Assembly: GCA_017474705.1 (NCBI GenBank)
Contig: JAFVHC010000383.1
Location: 1-18,433 of the forward strand
Direction of reading: 5' to 3'
Source: Bacillota bacterium
GTDB taxonomy: Bacteria > Bacillota > Clostridia > Lachnospirales > Bianqueaceae
DNA: 18,433 bases
The position numbers were made by a program, and so were the translations under genes. This document shows, piece by piece, positions 1-7,148 of this stretch. Numbering within the stretch: the first letter of the stretch is position 1; each line of letters opens with the position of its first letter. The notes beneath the pieces were generated by a model. It was not told the DNA's origin and made no database searches. It saw nothing but the letters and a program-made list of their open reading frames with translations.

Positions 1-521
1 AGCGTGAAGATCATATCGACTATTTGATCAATAATACGCCGCCGTTGATGCGGGGGATCGAAACGTGCAGTTACGAGGAATTCCAATACGCACTGTCGGT
101 CGGGGTGACCGCACCGTTCTACCTGTCGAAGCTCTTCCTGCCCTATTTTGAGGAAGGCGGATCCATCATCAACATTTCTTCGTCCCGCGACCGCATGAGC
201 CAACCGCAGACGGAGAGCTACACGGCGGCCAAGGGCGGGATCTCGGCGCTGACACACGCCATGGCGGTGAGCCTGGGACCGAAGATCCGTGTCAATTCCA
301 TCTCGCCAGGATGGATCGACACGGAATACACGGTCTATGAAGGACCGGACGCGGAGCAGCAGCCGGCAGGCCGTGTCGGGAACCTGCTGGACATCGCGCA
401 TATGGTGCTGTTCCTCTGTTCGGACAAGGCCGGCTTCATCACCGGTGAAAATGTATGTATCGATGGCGGCATGACAAAGCTGATGATCTATCATGGAGAT
501 CATGGCTGGTGGAAGGAGTAA
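1..521 (+). CDS. Short-chain dehydrogenase/reductase (SDR), 5' partial
   Basis: C-terminal part of a classical SDR NAD(P)(H)-dependent oxidoreductase. The frame is open from base 3 (REDHIDYLINNT...), so the N-terminal TGxxxGIG nucleotide-binding loop lies outside the window; the TTG at 24 is internal, not a start. Seen: the NNAG-equivalent as INNT, the catalytic Ser strand NISSS (171-185), the active-site Tyr (codon 219-221) and Lys (231-233) in YTAAK, then RVNSISPGWIDT and the C-terminal GENVCIDGGMT strand typical of the family. The protein ends in a short tail after that strand. The aldo/keto reductase start follows 3 nt after the stop, so the two are almost certainly cotranscribed and may act on the same sugar or polyol. 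The substrate cannot be deduced. The NNAG to NNTP change is a family variation, not evidence of inactivity. Confidence 0.9.
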   Translation, partial: REDHIDYLINNTPPLMRGIETCSYEEFQYALSVGVTAPFYLSKLFLPYFEEGGSIINISSSRDRMSQPQTESYTAAKGGISALTHAMAVSLGPKIRVNSISPGWIDTEYTVYEGPDAEQQPAGRVGNLLDIAHMVLFLCSDKAGFITGENVCIDGGMTKLMIYHGDHGWWKE

Positions 522-524
522 GGA

Positions 525-1508
525 ATGTATACGCCAGATGAAAAACGTTATGAGAAGATACCGTACCGCCGCTGCGGCAGGAGCGGTCTGATGCTGCCTG
601 CGATCTCGTTGGGTCTGTGGCATAATTTCGGTAACATCACCCCGCTGGAGACCCAGCAGAACTTGCTCAGGACTGCGTTCGACAACGGGATCACCCATTT
701 TGATATCGCTAACAATTACGGGCCACCATATGGTGAAGCAGAACGTAACTTCGGCATCCTGTTCGCGCGCGACTGGAAGCCGCTGCGGGATGAGCTGATC
801 ATTTCCAGTAAAGCCGGTTACGACATGTGGCCCGGTCCGTACGGTGATCACGGCAGCCGCAAATATCTGATGGCCAGCATCGATCAAAGCCTGAAGCGCA
901 CAGGCCTGGACTATTTCGACATCTTCTATCATCATCGTCCGGATCCGGATACGCCGATCGAGGAGACGATGGGCGCTTTATATGATATCGTAAAAAGCGG
1001 CAAAGCTTTATACGTCGGCATTTCCAACTACAATGCGGAGCAGACACGTGTGGCGGCAGATACGCTGGCTTCTATGGGCATGCATCTGCTGATCCATCAG
1101 CCGAACTATTCTATGCTGAACCGTTCCATCGAACAAGGCCTCACTGACGTGCTGGAAGAAAAGGGTGTCGGCTGCATCGCCTTCGGTCCTCTGGCCGGCG
1201 GACGCCTGACAGACCGCTACCTGAACGGGATCCCGGCAGATTCCCGCGCCGGTCATGATCCGCGGTATCTGCGGCCGGAATATATCACGGACGAGCTGCT
1301 GGAAAAGGTGCGCGCACTGAACGCGATCGCCATGGAGCGCGGCCAGACGATGGCCCAGATGGCCTTGTCCTGGACCCTGCGCCTGCCGCAGGTGACCACT
1401 GCCTTGATCGGCGCCAGCCGTCCGCAGCAGATCATCGAAAACGTCAAAGCGCTGGACAACCTGGAATTCACGCAGGATGAGCTCCAGGTGATCGATGAGA
1501 TATTGTAA
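525..1508 (+). CDS. yghZ: Aldo/keto reductase, YghZ / L-glyceraldehyde 3-phosphate reductase type
   Basis: 327-residue cytosolic NADPH-dependent aldo/keto reductase. It matches the E. coli YghZ (AKR14) subfamily closely by eye: SLGLWHNFG near residue 30, HFDIANNYGPPYGEAERNFG, KAGYDMWPGPYGDHGSRKYL, GKALYVGISNY, GVGCIAFGPLAGGRLTDRYL and ALIGASRPQQIIENV. The catalytic tetrad is visible as Asp60, Tyr65, Lys96 and His137. YghZ reduces L-glyceraldehyde 3-phosphate and other aldehydes, such as methylglyoxal; that specificity is inferred from family resemblance. The start ATG has AAGGAG about 8 nt upstream, inside the end of the SDR gene. Full length for the family. The symbol denotes the subfamily; orthology was not tested. 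Confidence 0.93.
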   Translation: MYTPDEKRYEKIPYRRCGRSGLMLPAISLGLWHNFGNITPLETQQNLLRTAFDNGITHFDIANNYGPPYGEAERNFGILFARDWKPLRDELIISSKAGYDMWPGPYGDHGSRKYLMASIDQSLKRTGLDYFDIFYHHRPDPDTPIEETMGALYDIVKSGKALYVGISNYNAEQTRVAADTLASMGMHLLIHQPNYSMLNRSIEQGLTDVLEEKGVGCIAFGPLAGGRLTDRYLNGIPADSRAGHDPRYLRPEYITDELLEKVRALNAIAMERGQTMAQMALSWTLRLPQVTTALIGASRPQQIIENVKALDNLEFTQDELQVIDEIL

Positions 1509-1602
1509 GCGTGCATGTGGTTTAACAGTGCTAACGTACATGCAGGATCAGAAGCGACAAAGGGCATACAGGTACCATACCCGCAGATCTTTTGAGTTCT
1601 TT

Positions 1603-1631
1603 TGTTCTACATGTACGCTGAACCTGCAGGA
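1603..1631 (-). repeat. Inverted copy of the 43 bp repeat
   Basis: Read on the minus strand, these 29 bases start TCCTGCAGGT and end GCGTACATGTAGAACA. They differ from the first direct copy at 1783 only around the three bases between these blocks. The copy lies on the other side of the terminator hairpin and in the opposite orientation to the direct array. Confidence 0.75.
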
Positions 1632-1657
1632 TCTGTTCTTTGATAGATCCTACAGGT
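1622..1657. repeat. Imperfect hairpin carrying the repeat's CCTGCAGG core
   Basis: ACCTGCAGGATCT (1622-1634) pairs with AGATCCTACAGGT (1645-1657) with one non-Watson-Crick position and a 10-nt loop. The left arm is part of the inverted repeat copy at 1603-1631. There is no T-run after it, so it is not a typical terminator. Confidence 0.6.
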
Positions 1658-1694
1658 ACGATTGCTTATAAAATGATAATTAAAATCATTAAAA

Positions 1695-1735
1695 CAGGGT
1701 TTTCTCCAAATGATATGGAGAAAACCCTGCTTTTT
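1695..1735. terminator. Strong, bidirectional rho-independent terminator
   Basis: A perfect 14-bp stem (CAGGGTTTTCTCCA, 1695-1708, with its complement at 1716-1729) closes a 7-nt loop. CTTTTT follows on the plus strand. On the minus strand the stem is followed by TTTT (complement of 1691-1694). It therefore can end transcription from the reductase operon and from the convergent regulator gene. Confidence 0.9.
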
Positions 1736-1782
1736 CGCGGAGAAAAAGATTTTAATACCTGCAGGAATCAAGCAAGATCGTA

Positions 1783-1955
1783 TCCTGCAGGTCGTGCGTA
1801 CATGTAGAACAGAGCAAACACCGAATTCTGCAGGCCAGGCGTACATGTAGAACAAAGCAGACACCGAATCCTGCAGGTCATGCGTACATGTAGAACAGAG
1901 CAAACACTGAATCTTGCAGGCCAGGCGCACATAAAGAAGCAGAGTTCCGCAGAAT
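1783..1955 (+). repeat. Tandem array, four copies of a 43-44 bp unit
   Basis: Copies at 1783-1826 (44 bp), 1827-1869 (43 bp), 1870-1912 (43 bp) and a degenerate one at 1913-1955 (43 bp). Consensus core: CCTGCAGG, then about five variable bases, GCGTACATGTAGAACA, then AGCAAACACCGAAT. It contains two short palindromes, CCTGCAGG and TACATGTA. Copies are contiguous, without spacers, so this is not a CRISPR array. The period is not a multiple of three across all copies, which argues against coding repeats. Confidence 0.85.
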
Positions 1956-1960
1956 CAGAA

Positions 1961-2533
1961 TCAGGAAAGACCCTCCGGCAAGAGAGAATACTGCCGGATC
2001 AGGATCTGAACCAGTTCTTCCGGGGATTCAACACAGCCGTTGTCCAGCCAAAGCTGCAGGATCGCCGTAAGGCCGTGGACAAAGAAGGCGCCTGCATACG
2101 TCATTTCCTGCTCGTTTTCAAAACCGAACTGGTGGTAATCCAGGTGCGCGGTGCGTTCGCTCAGCATATCCCATGCGATGCCGATGATGCCGGATTGGTG
2201 CATCTCATGGAAATAAAGCTGGTAAAACCGGCGGTATTCTTTCACGAAGCGGAACACCTGCTCGAACAATTTCGTGACAGAACCGGTCTGGTCGATCGTG
2301 TCCAGAAGTGACGTTGTGAGCATCTCGCTCATCCGACGTTCTACCTTCTCGACTACATCGTAGACGTCCTGATAATGTGCGTAGAAAGTGGAGCGGTTGA
2401 TGTGTACAGCCTCGCAGACAGAACGGACGGTGATGCGGGAGATCGGTCTGTGGTGTTCTTCGATCTGCCGATGCACCTCGCGGATGATCTTCTCATCGGT
2501 GGAGCGGGACAGTTGATTGTTTTTGGTATTCAT
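1961..2533 (-). CDS. TetR/AcrR-like transcriptional regulator
   Basis: 190-residue predicted DNA-binding repressor. The N-terminal helix-turn-helix spans about residues 34-57 (ITVRSVCEAVHINRSTFYAHY), with the STFYAHY recognition segment typical of TetR proteins. The helical C-terminal half (FVKEYRRFYQLYF..., FFVHGLTAILQLWL) is the ligand-binding and dimerisation domain, and resembles the TetR_C type found in many Firmicutes regulators of this size. I chose the ATG at 2533 (MNTKNNQLSR) because an AAGGA purine stretch precedes it; an upstream ATG at 2593 would add 20 residues and lies downstream of the predicted start of transcription but has no evident Shine-Dalgarno. Divergent from the MATE exporter, which is its likely target, as usual for local TetR-efflux pairs. 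The ligand is unknown. Confidence 0.88.
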   Translation of the reverse strand: MNTKNNQLSRSTDEKIIREVHRQIEEHHRPISRITVRSVCEAVHINRSTFYAHYQDVYDVVEKVERRMSEMLTTSLLDTIDQTGSVTKLFEQVFRFVKEYRRFYQLYFHEMHQSGIIGIAWDMLSERTAHLDYHQFGFENEQEMTYAGAFFVHGLTAILQLWLDNGCVESPEELVQILIRQYSLLPEGLS

Positions 2534-2583
2534 ATGAATGACTCTTTTCCTTATTAATCCAACACATATTGTGATATTGGTGG

Positions 2584-2612
2584 TTGTCGGCATTCTTTAT
2601 AAGCATTATACT
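2584..2612 (+). promoter_or_regulatory. Sigma-A promoter of the MATE gene
   Basis: -35 TTGTCG (2584-2589), 17-nt spacer, -10 TATACT (2607-2612). It overlaps the divergent regulator promoter, so the two polymerases would compete. Confidence 0.65.
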
Positions 2613-2633
2613 ATAAGTGCAAAAACAAAACAA
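2605..2633 (-). promoter_or_regulatory. Sigma-A promoter of the TetR-like gene
   Basis: On the minus strand, -35 TTGTTT (2628-2633) and -10 TATAAT (2605-2610) are separated by exactly 17 nt. The -10 overlaps the opposing MATE -10 by four bases. Confidence 0.65.
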
Positions 2634-2668
2634 GTGTTGGAATTATAAACATAACTGGAGGAATATAT

Positions 2669-4027
2669 ATGAAAAACGAAAGAATGCTCAAGGAGGCTCC
2701 GGTGTGGAAACTGCTCTGTTCCATGAGTCTTCCGATGATCCTGATCATGCTGGTTCAGGTGCTGTACAACATGGCGGACGTGTTCTTCATGGGCCGCAGC
2801 GGTTCTTATATGCAGGTCGCTGCGATCTCGCTGGCGGCCCCTATCTTCTCTGTCATATCGGCCTTCAACACATTGATCGGTTTTGGTGGCTGTACCGCCG
2901 TTTCCATGGCGCTGGGCCGCGGAGATACACAAAAAGGGAAGCAGTATGCCTCCTTCGTGCTGTGGAGCGGACTTGCTTCGGGTGTTCTGGTCGGCGCTGT
3001 GATCCTGGCAGGAATGAAGCCGATCGTAAGTCTGCTGGGTGCGAACGCAGAAACGGCCGGGTTCACAGCGGATTACCTGCGGATCCTGGCCATCGGCGCA
3101 CCGGTCTCCATCGCCAGCGGTGCGCTGGGCAACACCCTGCGTGCGGATGGTGAAAGCAAAGGTGCTGTGGTGGCAATGATGCTCGGAACTGTGGCCAATA
3201 TCATCCTTGATCCGATCCTGATCTCCGGTTTGGGGATGGGCATCCGCGGAGCAGCGTATGCGACCGTGATCGGCAATGCGATCAGTTTCGTCGCCATGGT
3301 GCGGGAAGTCCGTAAAAACCCGTTTTTCTCTTCTTCTTTGAAGGACCTGAAACTGAGTTCCTGGAAGATCCTGGGTTATGGCGTCCCCATGGCGGCCGGT
3401 ACGCTGTTGATGAGCCTTTCCTCAGTTTTCTCCAATCGGATGCTGGTAGCTTTCGGCAATGATGCCGTCGCCGCTCACGGTGTGGCCGGTAAAGCCGGCA
3501 TGCTGATCACCATGATGATCATGGGCATCTGCATGGGGGTCCAGCCTGCGGTCAGCTTCAACTATGGCGCAGGCGACCGCAAACGTGTCCAACGGATCGT
3601 GGTCGGTGTGGGACTTTTCTCCGTCCTCTTCGGCACGGTGCTGGCAGCCGGGATCTTCCTGATGCGGCAAGGATTCGTCGGTGCCTTCGTAGAGGACCCG
3701 GAGGTCGTCGGTCTGGGGGTCCGCATGGTGACAGCCGGTCTCATCGGTGTGCCACTGTTCGGTGTCTACCAGATCACCAGCGTATACCTGCAGGGCACGG
3801 GCAAAGTATCCTACGCGACGGTCACCTCCCTGCTGCGCCAGGGCATCATCCTGGTGCCGGTGCTCGTGATCATGACGAACCTGTTCGGCTTGACGGGGTT
3901 CATCTACAGCGCGGTCATCGCGGACGTGATCTCCACGGGGCTCGGCTTCTGCCTGGCGCTCAAGTGGAAACAGGAGCAGGAAGAAAAGAAAAAGCCCTTA
4001 CCGCGTCCGGTCGCGGCAAAGGCCTGA
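2669..4027 (+). CDS. MATE family multidrug/toxin exporter
   Basis: 452-residue inner-membrane antiporter of the MATE fold, exporting cationic or organic compounds using a Na+ or H+ gradient (family knowledge). Seen: the N-terminal signature PVWKLLCSMSLPMILIMLVQ then LYNMADVFFMGR, two homologous six-helix halves (the second starts SSWKILGYGVPMAAGTLLMS near residue 230), and the conserved VQPAVSFNYGAG loop near residue 290. The lysine-rich tail KWKQEQEEKKK is cytosolic. The ATG has GGAGG 8 nt upstream. The substrate is probably the ligand, or related to the ligand, of the divergent TetR-like regulator. The last codons double as the terminator of the opposing gene. Confidence 0.93.
   Translation: MKNERMLKEAPVWKLLCSMSLPMILIMLVQVLYNMADVFFMGRSGSYMQVAAISLAAPIFSVISAFNTLIGFGGCTAVSMALGRGDTQKGKQYASFVLWSGLASGVLVGAVILAGMKPIVSLLGANAETAGFTADYLRILAIGAPVSIASGALGNTLRADGESKGAVVAMMLGTVANIILDPILISGLGMGIRGAAYATVIGNAISFVAMVREVRKNPFFSSSLKDLKLSSWKILGYGVPMAAGTLLMSLSSVFSNRMLVAFGNDAVAAHGVAGKAGMLITMMIMGICMGVQPAVSFNYGAGDRKRVQRIVVGVGLFSVLFGTVLAAGIFLMRQGFVGAFVEDPEVVGLGVRMVTAGLIGVPLFGVYQITSVYLQGTGKVSYATVTSLLRQGIILVPVLVIMTNLFGLTGFIYSAVIADVISTGLGFCLALKWKQEQEEKKKPLPRPVAAKA
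3983..4023 (-). terminator. Rho-independent terminator for the minus-strand toroid gene, inside the MATE 3' end
   Basis: On the minus strand GCCTTTGCCGCG (4012-4023) pairs with CGCGGTAAGGGC (3994-4005) with two imperfect positions around a 6-nt loop, then TTTTTCTTTTC. It begins 17 nt after the stop of the minus-strand gene and lies entirely within the coding sequence of the MATE exporter, encoding its Lys-rich tail. Confidence 0.75.
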
Positions 4028-4040
4028 TGGTGTAAAAGAT

Positions 4041-6248
4041 TCAGAACGGATGATACGTGTCATAGATGCGGTTCATCCGTTTTCTTTCTTCTAAAGGAAG
4101 TTTTTCGATATCCGCGATCTCATGGAGCCCGAAGGTGTCCTCAAAACGAGAGGCCGGGTCGACCTCGACATAGTTGCACCAGGGCAGCCAATGATAATTG
4201 CCCAGATACCGCTGGTCGGAGAAGGAGCCGCCCTCGTTGATCATGCCGATGTACTTATAACCGGTGGCACCGTCCACGTCGTTGGCCTGCTTGCAGTTCT
4301 TGTTCAGGAACTCGGCAAAGTCACAGTAGTGATCGTCGCCGGTCAGCAGGTACAGGCGGTAATAGACGTAGCTGCAGGCGGCCATGTAGCAGTCGCCGCC
4401 GTTCGCGCCGACCGTGACCTGACTGGCGCCGGTGATGTGGCTGCGCTGGAACGGATGCTTGTATGGGAATTCGACCGGGAAATCGGCGACATAGGTGAAG
4501 GTCTCCACATAGTCGGCGGCGCCGCAGGCGGCTTCCAGCCATTTCGGATCCTCCGTGACATCGTACAGCGCCAGGAAGGCGAACAGGCAGTAGATGCCGG
4601 ATTCTTTGTCCATAACATCGCTCTGGTCACAGGTGCCGCCGCGATACTCGAAGCCCAGATACTCGTGCCCGAAGGTCCAGTCGCCGGCTTTGACCGCGGT
4701 CTTAAGGTACGCTTCGCTGCCGGTCACCAGGTACATCTGGACCAGGAAGCGGATGACCGTGGGGGTGCTGGCCTTGGAATCCATGCAAGGTGTCTGGTCA
4801 TAATGATAGGCGCGGAACCAGCTGCCGTCCTCGTTCTGTTTACCGACCAGCCAGTCGGCGGTGCTGACACAGTATGCCAGCCACTCGGGATGATCCACGC
4901 CGCGTTTTTTCTCGAAAACGTAAGCGTCCAGGATGGCTTCCAGGCCATCGGCGATCTCACGGATCCAGTGGGGCTGCGGTTCAAACTGATGCGCTGACAG
5001 GTGCACCCAGATCTTGGGTACACCATGTTCGGTCATGGTCTCGTGCGTCCAGTAGTTCAGGATGCCGAGGCCTTTTTCTATGGCTTCTTCATCATGTTGA
5101 TTGACGCCCCAGCGCAGCAGCTGGTAACCGATGCCAGCCTGCTGGCCCACGAAACCGATCTCCGCGGAGAAGGACTGCGGGTCGAAATCCGGCAGCTGGG
5201 CTACGAAGGGGGTGCCATACGCCGTCCCGAACTGCTTGGTGATGGTTTTGAAGAACTTCATGATATTGTTGAAGAGGAGCTCGTTGTCGACCTCGAACAG
5301 ACGATCTTTCAGACGGTCATAGGCGCTGCGCCAGGTGGCTTTCATCATTTCGCGGAAATTATCGAAGCGGCCCATCTGGACGGCGACGGCATAGGCCTGT
5401 GAGAAGCCTTCCCGCATGGGATGGACCCAGGTGATGTTGCGCAGCGGCTGTTCGGCCTGCCAGGGACCGCGGCCCGGTACCGGCTGCTGACCGTTTTCTG
5501 CCGGGTAGATGTAATCGATGGCTACACCGTCACACTGGGTCTCTGGCAGCGGCACAGTCATGCGGTGCCCATAGTAGGTGTAGACCTGTGCGTTCGGCGT
5601 GGCTTTGCTCACGCCGAAAGAGCCGATCGTCATCTTGGCGTCGACGTAGGAGTAGTTTTCATTGGAGGTGCGGTCGGTGGAGCACAGGGTCGTGCAAGGC
5701 GCCCAGCGCGACAGGGCGATGGCCTCGCCGCTCTCCTTGTTCTGCATGGCGAACATGGGGATGCCGGAATAGGTCTCCTTGCGATAGTAATACTCCAGGT
5801 CCATGTTCTTGCCCAGACAGTAGAAAGCAGCGTAGCGGTTGTCCAGATACCATTGGCCGGGGGAGAAGTAGTCGTAGTCCCGTAGGTCGTCGGAAGCGGC
5901 CTGGTAGAAGAAGATCTTGGTCTGGAACCCTAAGTCTTTCTCATCGGCTTTCTCTACGATGGTCTTGCGGGCGACTTTAAGGACCTCGCCCTCAATGGAC
6001 CAATGGTCTTTGACGAAGAGGACCGAGCCGTTGTCCGTAATGAAGCGGCCTTCCGCCTTGACGGAGCCATCCGTCTGCTGCAGGATCGTTTCATAGGGGA
6101 CGTCGCGGAACCGCTGGATCCCGCCGTAATCTTTCACGGAAACATAGACCGGGCGATGGTTGAAGTAGAGCAACGAATCGTTTTTCAGGACTTCCAGTCC
6201 CCCGTTCCGAAACAGGAGCTGGTATTCTTTGAGTTGCAGAGATATCAT
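4041..6248 (-). CDS. Large protein resembling (alpha/alpha)-toroid glycosidases; function unknown
   Basis: 735 residues, no signal peptide or membrane segment, so cytosolic. The first ~300 residues look beta-rich (an alternation of short strands such as LLYFNHRPVYVSVKDYGG). From about residue 320 there are repeated helical hairpins rich in Trp, Tyr and acidic residues, for example DHPEWLAYCVSTADWLVG, GSEAYLKTAVKAGDWTFG, DPKWLEAACGAADYVETF and GDDHYCDFAEFLNKN. This beta-sandwich plus helical-toroid layout is that of six-hairpin carbohydrate-active enzymes (GH127/GH146- or GH88-like), but I recognise no family signature, so the catalytic residues and substrate are not assigned. The start at 6248 is chosen for AAAGGAGGG 7 nt upstream; an upstream ATG at 6287 lacks this. 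Monocistronic, with its own promoter and terminator. Alternatives include an epimerase or lyase of the same fold. Confidence 0.7.
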   Translation of the reverse strand: MISLQLKEYQLLFRNGGLEVLKNDSLLYFNHRPVYVSVKDYGGIQRFRDVPYETILQQTDGSVKAEGRFITDNGSVLFVKDHWSIEGEVLKVARKTIVEKADEKDLGFQTKIFFYQAASDDLRDYDYFSPGQWYLDNRYAAFYCLGKNMDLEYYYRKETYSGIPMFAMQNKESGEAIALSRWAPCTTLCSTDRTSNENYSYVDAKMTIGSFGVSKATPNAQVYTYYGHRMTVPLPETQCDGVAIDYIYPAENGQQPVPGRGPWQAEQPLRNITWVHPMREGFSQAYAVAVQMGRFDNFREMMKATWRSAYDRLKDRLFEVDNELLFNNIMKFFKTITKQFGTAYGTPFVAQLPDFDPQSFSAEIGFVGQQAGIGYQLLRWGVNQHDEEAIEKGLGILNYWTHETMTEHGVPKIWVHLSAHQFEPQPHWIREIADGLEAILDAYVFEKKRGVDHPEWLAYCVSTADWLVGKQNEDGSWFRAYHYDQTPCMDSKASTPTVIRFLVQMYLVTGSEAYLKTAVKAGDWTFGHEYLGFEYRGGTCDQSDVMDKESGIYCLFAFLALYDVTEDPKWLEAACGAADYVETFTYVADFPVEFPYKHPFQRSHITGASQVTVGANGGDCYMAACSYVYYRLYLLTGDDHYCDFAEFLNKNCKQANDVDGATGYKYIGMINEGGSFSDQRYLGNYHWLPWCNYVEVDPASRFEDTFGLHEIADIEKLPLEERKRMNRIYDTYHPF

Positions 6249-6297
6249 TTCTGACCCTCCTTTAAACGGCTGATATACAGGGTACATTTATGGCATC

Positions 6298-6326
6298 AAT
6301 ATAGCAAAGAAAGGGAGAGCCGTCAA
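6298..6326 (-). promoter_or_regulatory. Promoter of the toroid-glycosidase-like gene
   Basis: Minus strand: -35 TTGACG (6321-6326), 17-nt spacer, -10 TATATT (6298-6303), about 50 nt upstream of the chosen start. No catabolite-repression (cre) palindrome was evident. Confidence 0.65.
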
Positions 6327-6418
6327 ACCCTAAGAAAGGAAAAGATCGAATTGACAAGCTAGGGTACGTTTTAGTCCATTTTTATGCTATCAACCTATGA
6401 AATAGTATAAAATGAAAA

Positions 6419-6458
6419 TTGACAAAAGATAATAATGAGATGTAAAATAGCGTATAAT
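6419..6458 (+). promoter_or_regulatory. Promoter region of the pilus operon
   Basis: A consensus TTGACA (6419-6424) is followed after 18 nt by TAAAAT (6443-6448), and a further consensus TATAAT lies at 6453-6458, 28 nt from the -35, too far to be paired with it. Which -10 is used is unclear. A leader of about 75 nt precedes the first gene. The 6249-6533 gap contains this promoter, the divergent one, and nothing else I can identify. Confidence 0.5.
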
Positions 6459-6533
6459 CAGTAGAGTATGCATTTCTATCAGCGCCACCTTACAATGCAA
6501 GGCATAAGCATTGGCAAGGTAAAAGGAGCATAC

Positions 6534-7148
6534 ATGGCAGAACAATCTCCGATCATGTCAAACGAAGAGCAAGCAAATGCGGATCAGCTCCGGGAGGAGA
6601 TCGTCCGGCTGCAGGAAGAACTCCATAAGACCAAGAAAAAAACCTTTGGACGCATGCTGCGCACTGCGATAGGTATATTGGTCACGGTAGCAGCGGTGGC
6701 GGTCCTGATCTCGGTCCTGGCTTTTCCCGTGCTCCGGGTGTACGGAACCGCCATGACACCGAATCTGTCCAATGGAGATATCGTGATTTCCGTTAAGAGC
6801 AGTCCAGTGGAAGCGGGAGATATCATCGCGTTTTATTACAATAACAAGATCCTGATCAAACGGGTCATAGCTCAGGCCGGAGACTGGGTGGATATTTCGG
6901 AAGATGGTACAGTGTACGTCAACAATGTCGCCCTCGACGAACCGTATGTTTCGGATCAGGCTCTTGGAAGCTGCAACATCGATCTCCCATACCAGGTACC
7001 CGATTCCAGAGTATTTGTTATGGGAGACGACCGATCGGTATCGCTGGATTCCCGCAGTACGGAAGTGGGCTGTGCGGCAGAGGAACAGGTCGTAGGAAAG
7101 ATCATATTCTGTGTCTGGCCGATCGATCATTTTGGCCCGGTCAGGTGA
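6534..7148 (+). CDS. Signal peptidase I-like protein with Ser-to-Ala catalytic substitution (probable pilus assembly factor)
   Basis: 204 residues. An acidic and charged N-terminal stretch (about 9-36, NEEQANADQLREEIVRLQEE) is a likely coiled coil; one membrane helix follows at about 45-67; the rest is the extracytoplasmic S26 signal-peptidase fold. Box B, normally xSMxPTLxxGD, reads GTAMTPNLSNGD: the catalytic Ser position is Ala73. The general-base Lys109 is kept in ILIKRVIAQAGD, as is the GDDRSVSLDSR box near residue 164-174. The start ATG at 6534 has AAAGGAG just upstream; in-frame ATGs at 6468 and 6495 lack one. Such homologues accompany pilin genes in Streptococcus (SipA/LepA), where a member lacking catalytic residues still supports pilus assembly. 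By that analogy it is a chaperone or scaffold, not a protease. First gene of the pilus operon. Confidence 0.88.
   Translation: MAEQSPIMSNEEQANADQLREEIVRLQEELHKTKKKTFGRMLRTAIGILVTVAAVAVLISVLAFPVLRVYGTAMTPNLSNGDIVISVKSSPVEAGDIIAFYYNNKILIKRVIAQAGDWVDISEDGTVYVNNVALDEPYVSDQALGSCNIDLPYQVPDSRVFVMGDDRSVSLDSRSTEVGCAAEEQVVGKIIFCVWPIDHFGPVR

Larger units (their letters stand above)
1509..1960. other. Non-coding intergenic region with repeats and a terminator
   Basis: About 450 bp between convergent genes (aldo/keto reductase on +, TetR-like regulator on -). I see no convincing gene. It holds a hairpin at 1622-1657, a strong terminator hairpin at 1695-1729, and direct and inverted copies of a ~43 bp sequence, all listed separately. 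The open frame on the minus strand (1607-1930) merely reads through the repeats and lacks a plausible product. Confidence 0.8.
2556..2644. promoter_or_regulatory. Inverted repeat arms flanking the divergent promoters (candidate operator pair)
   Basis: AATCCAACAC (2556-2565) and GTGTTGGAATT (2634-2644) are inverted copies (8-bp exact core CCAACACx/GTGTTGG plus flank) separated by 68 bp, one downstream of each start of transcription. A symmetric pair of operators or half-sites for the TetR-like regulator is an inference; each arm alone is not a full palindrome. Confidence 0.35.

Noticed and set aside
1607..1930. 107-residue minus-strand frame with repeated peptide motifs
   Set aside because: Its repeats arise from reading the 43-bp array; the period is not a multiple of three, and it crosses the terminator hairpin.
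1783..1955. CRISPR array
   Set aside because: The copies are contiguous with no unique spacers, and there are no cas genes.
4122..4997. 291-residue open frame on the plus strand
   Set aside because: It is antisense to the toroid-like gene; composition rich in Ala, Gly, Val and Asp without any family features. The opposite frame has the coherent protein.
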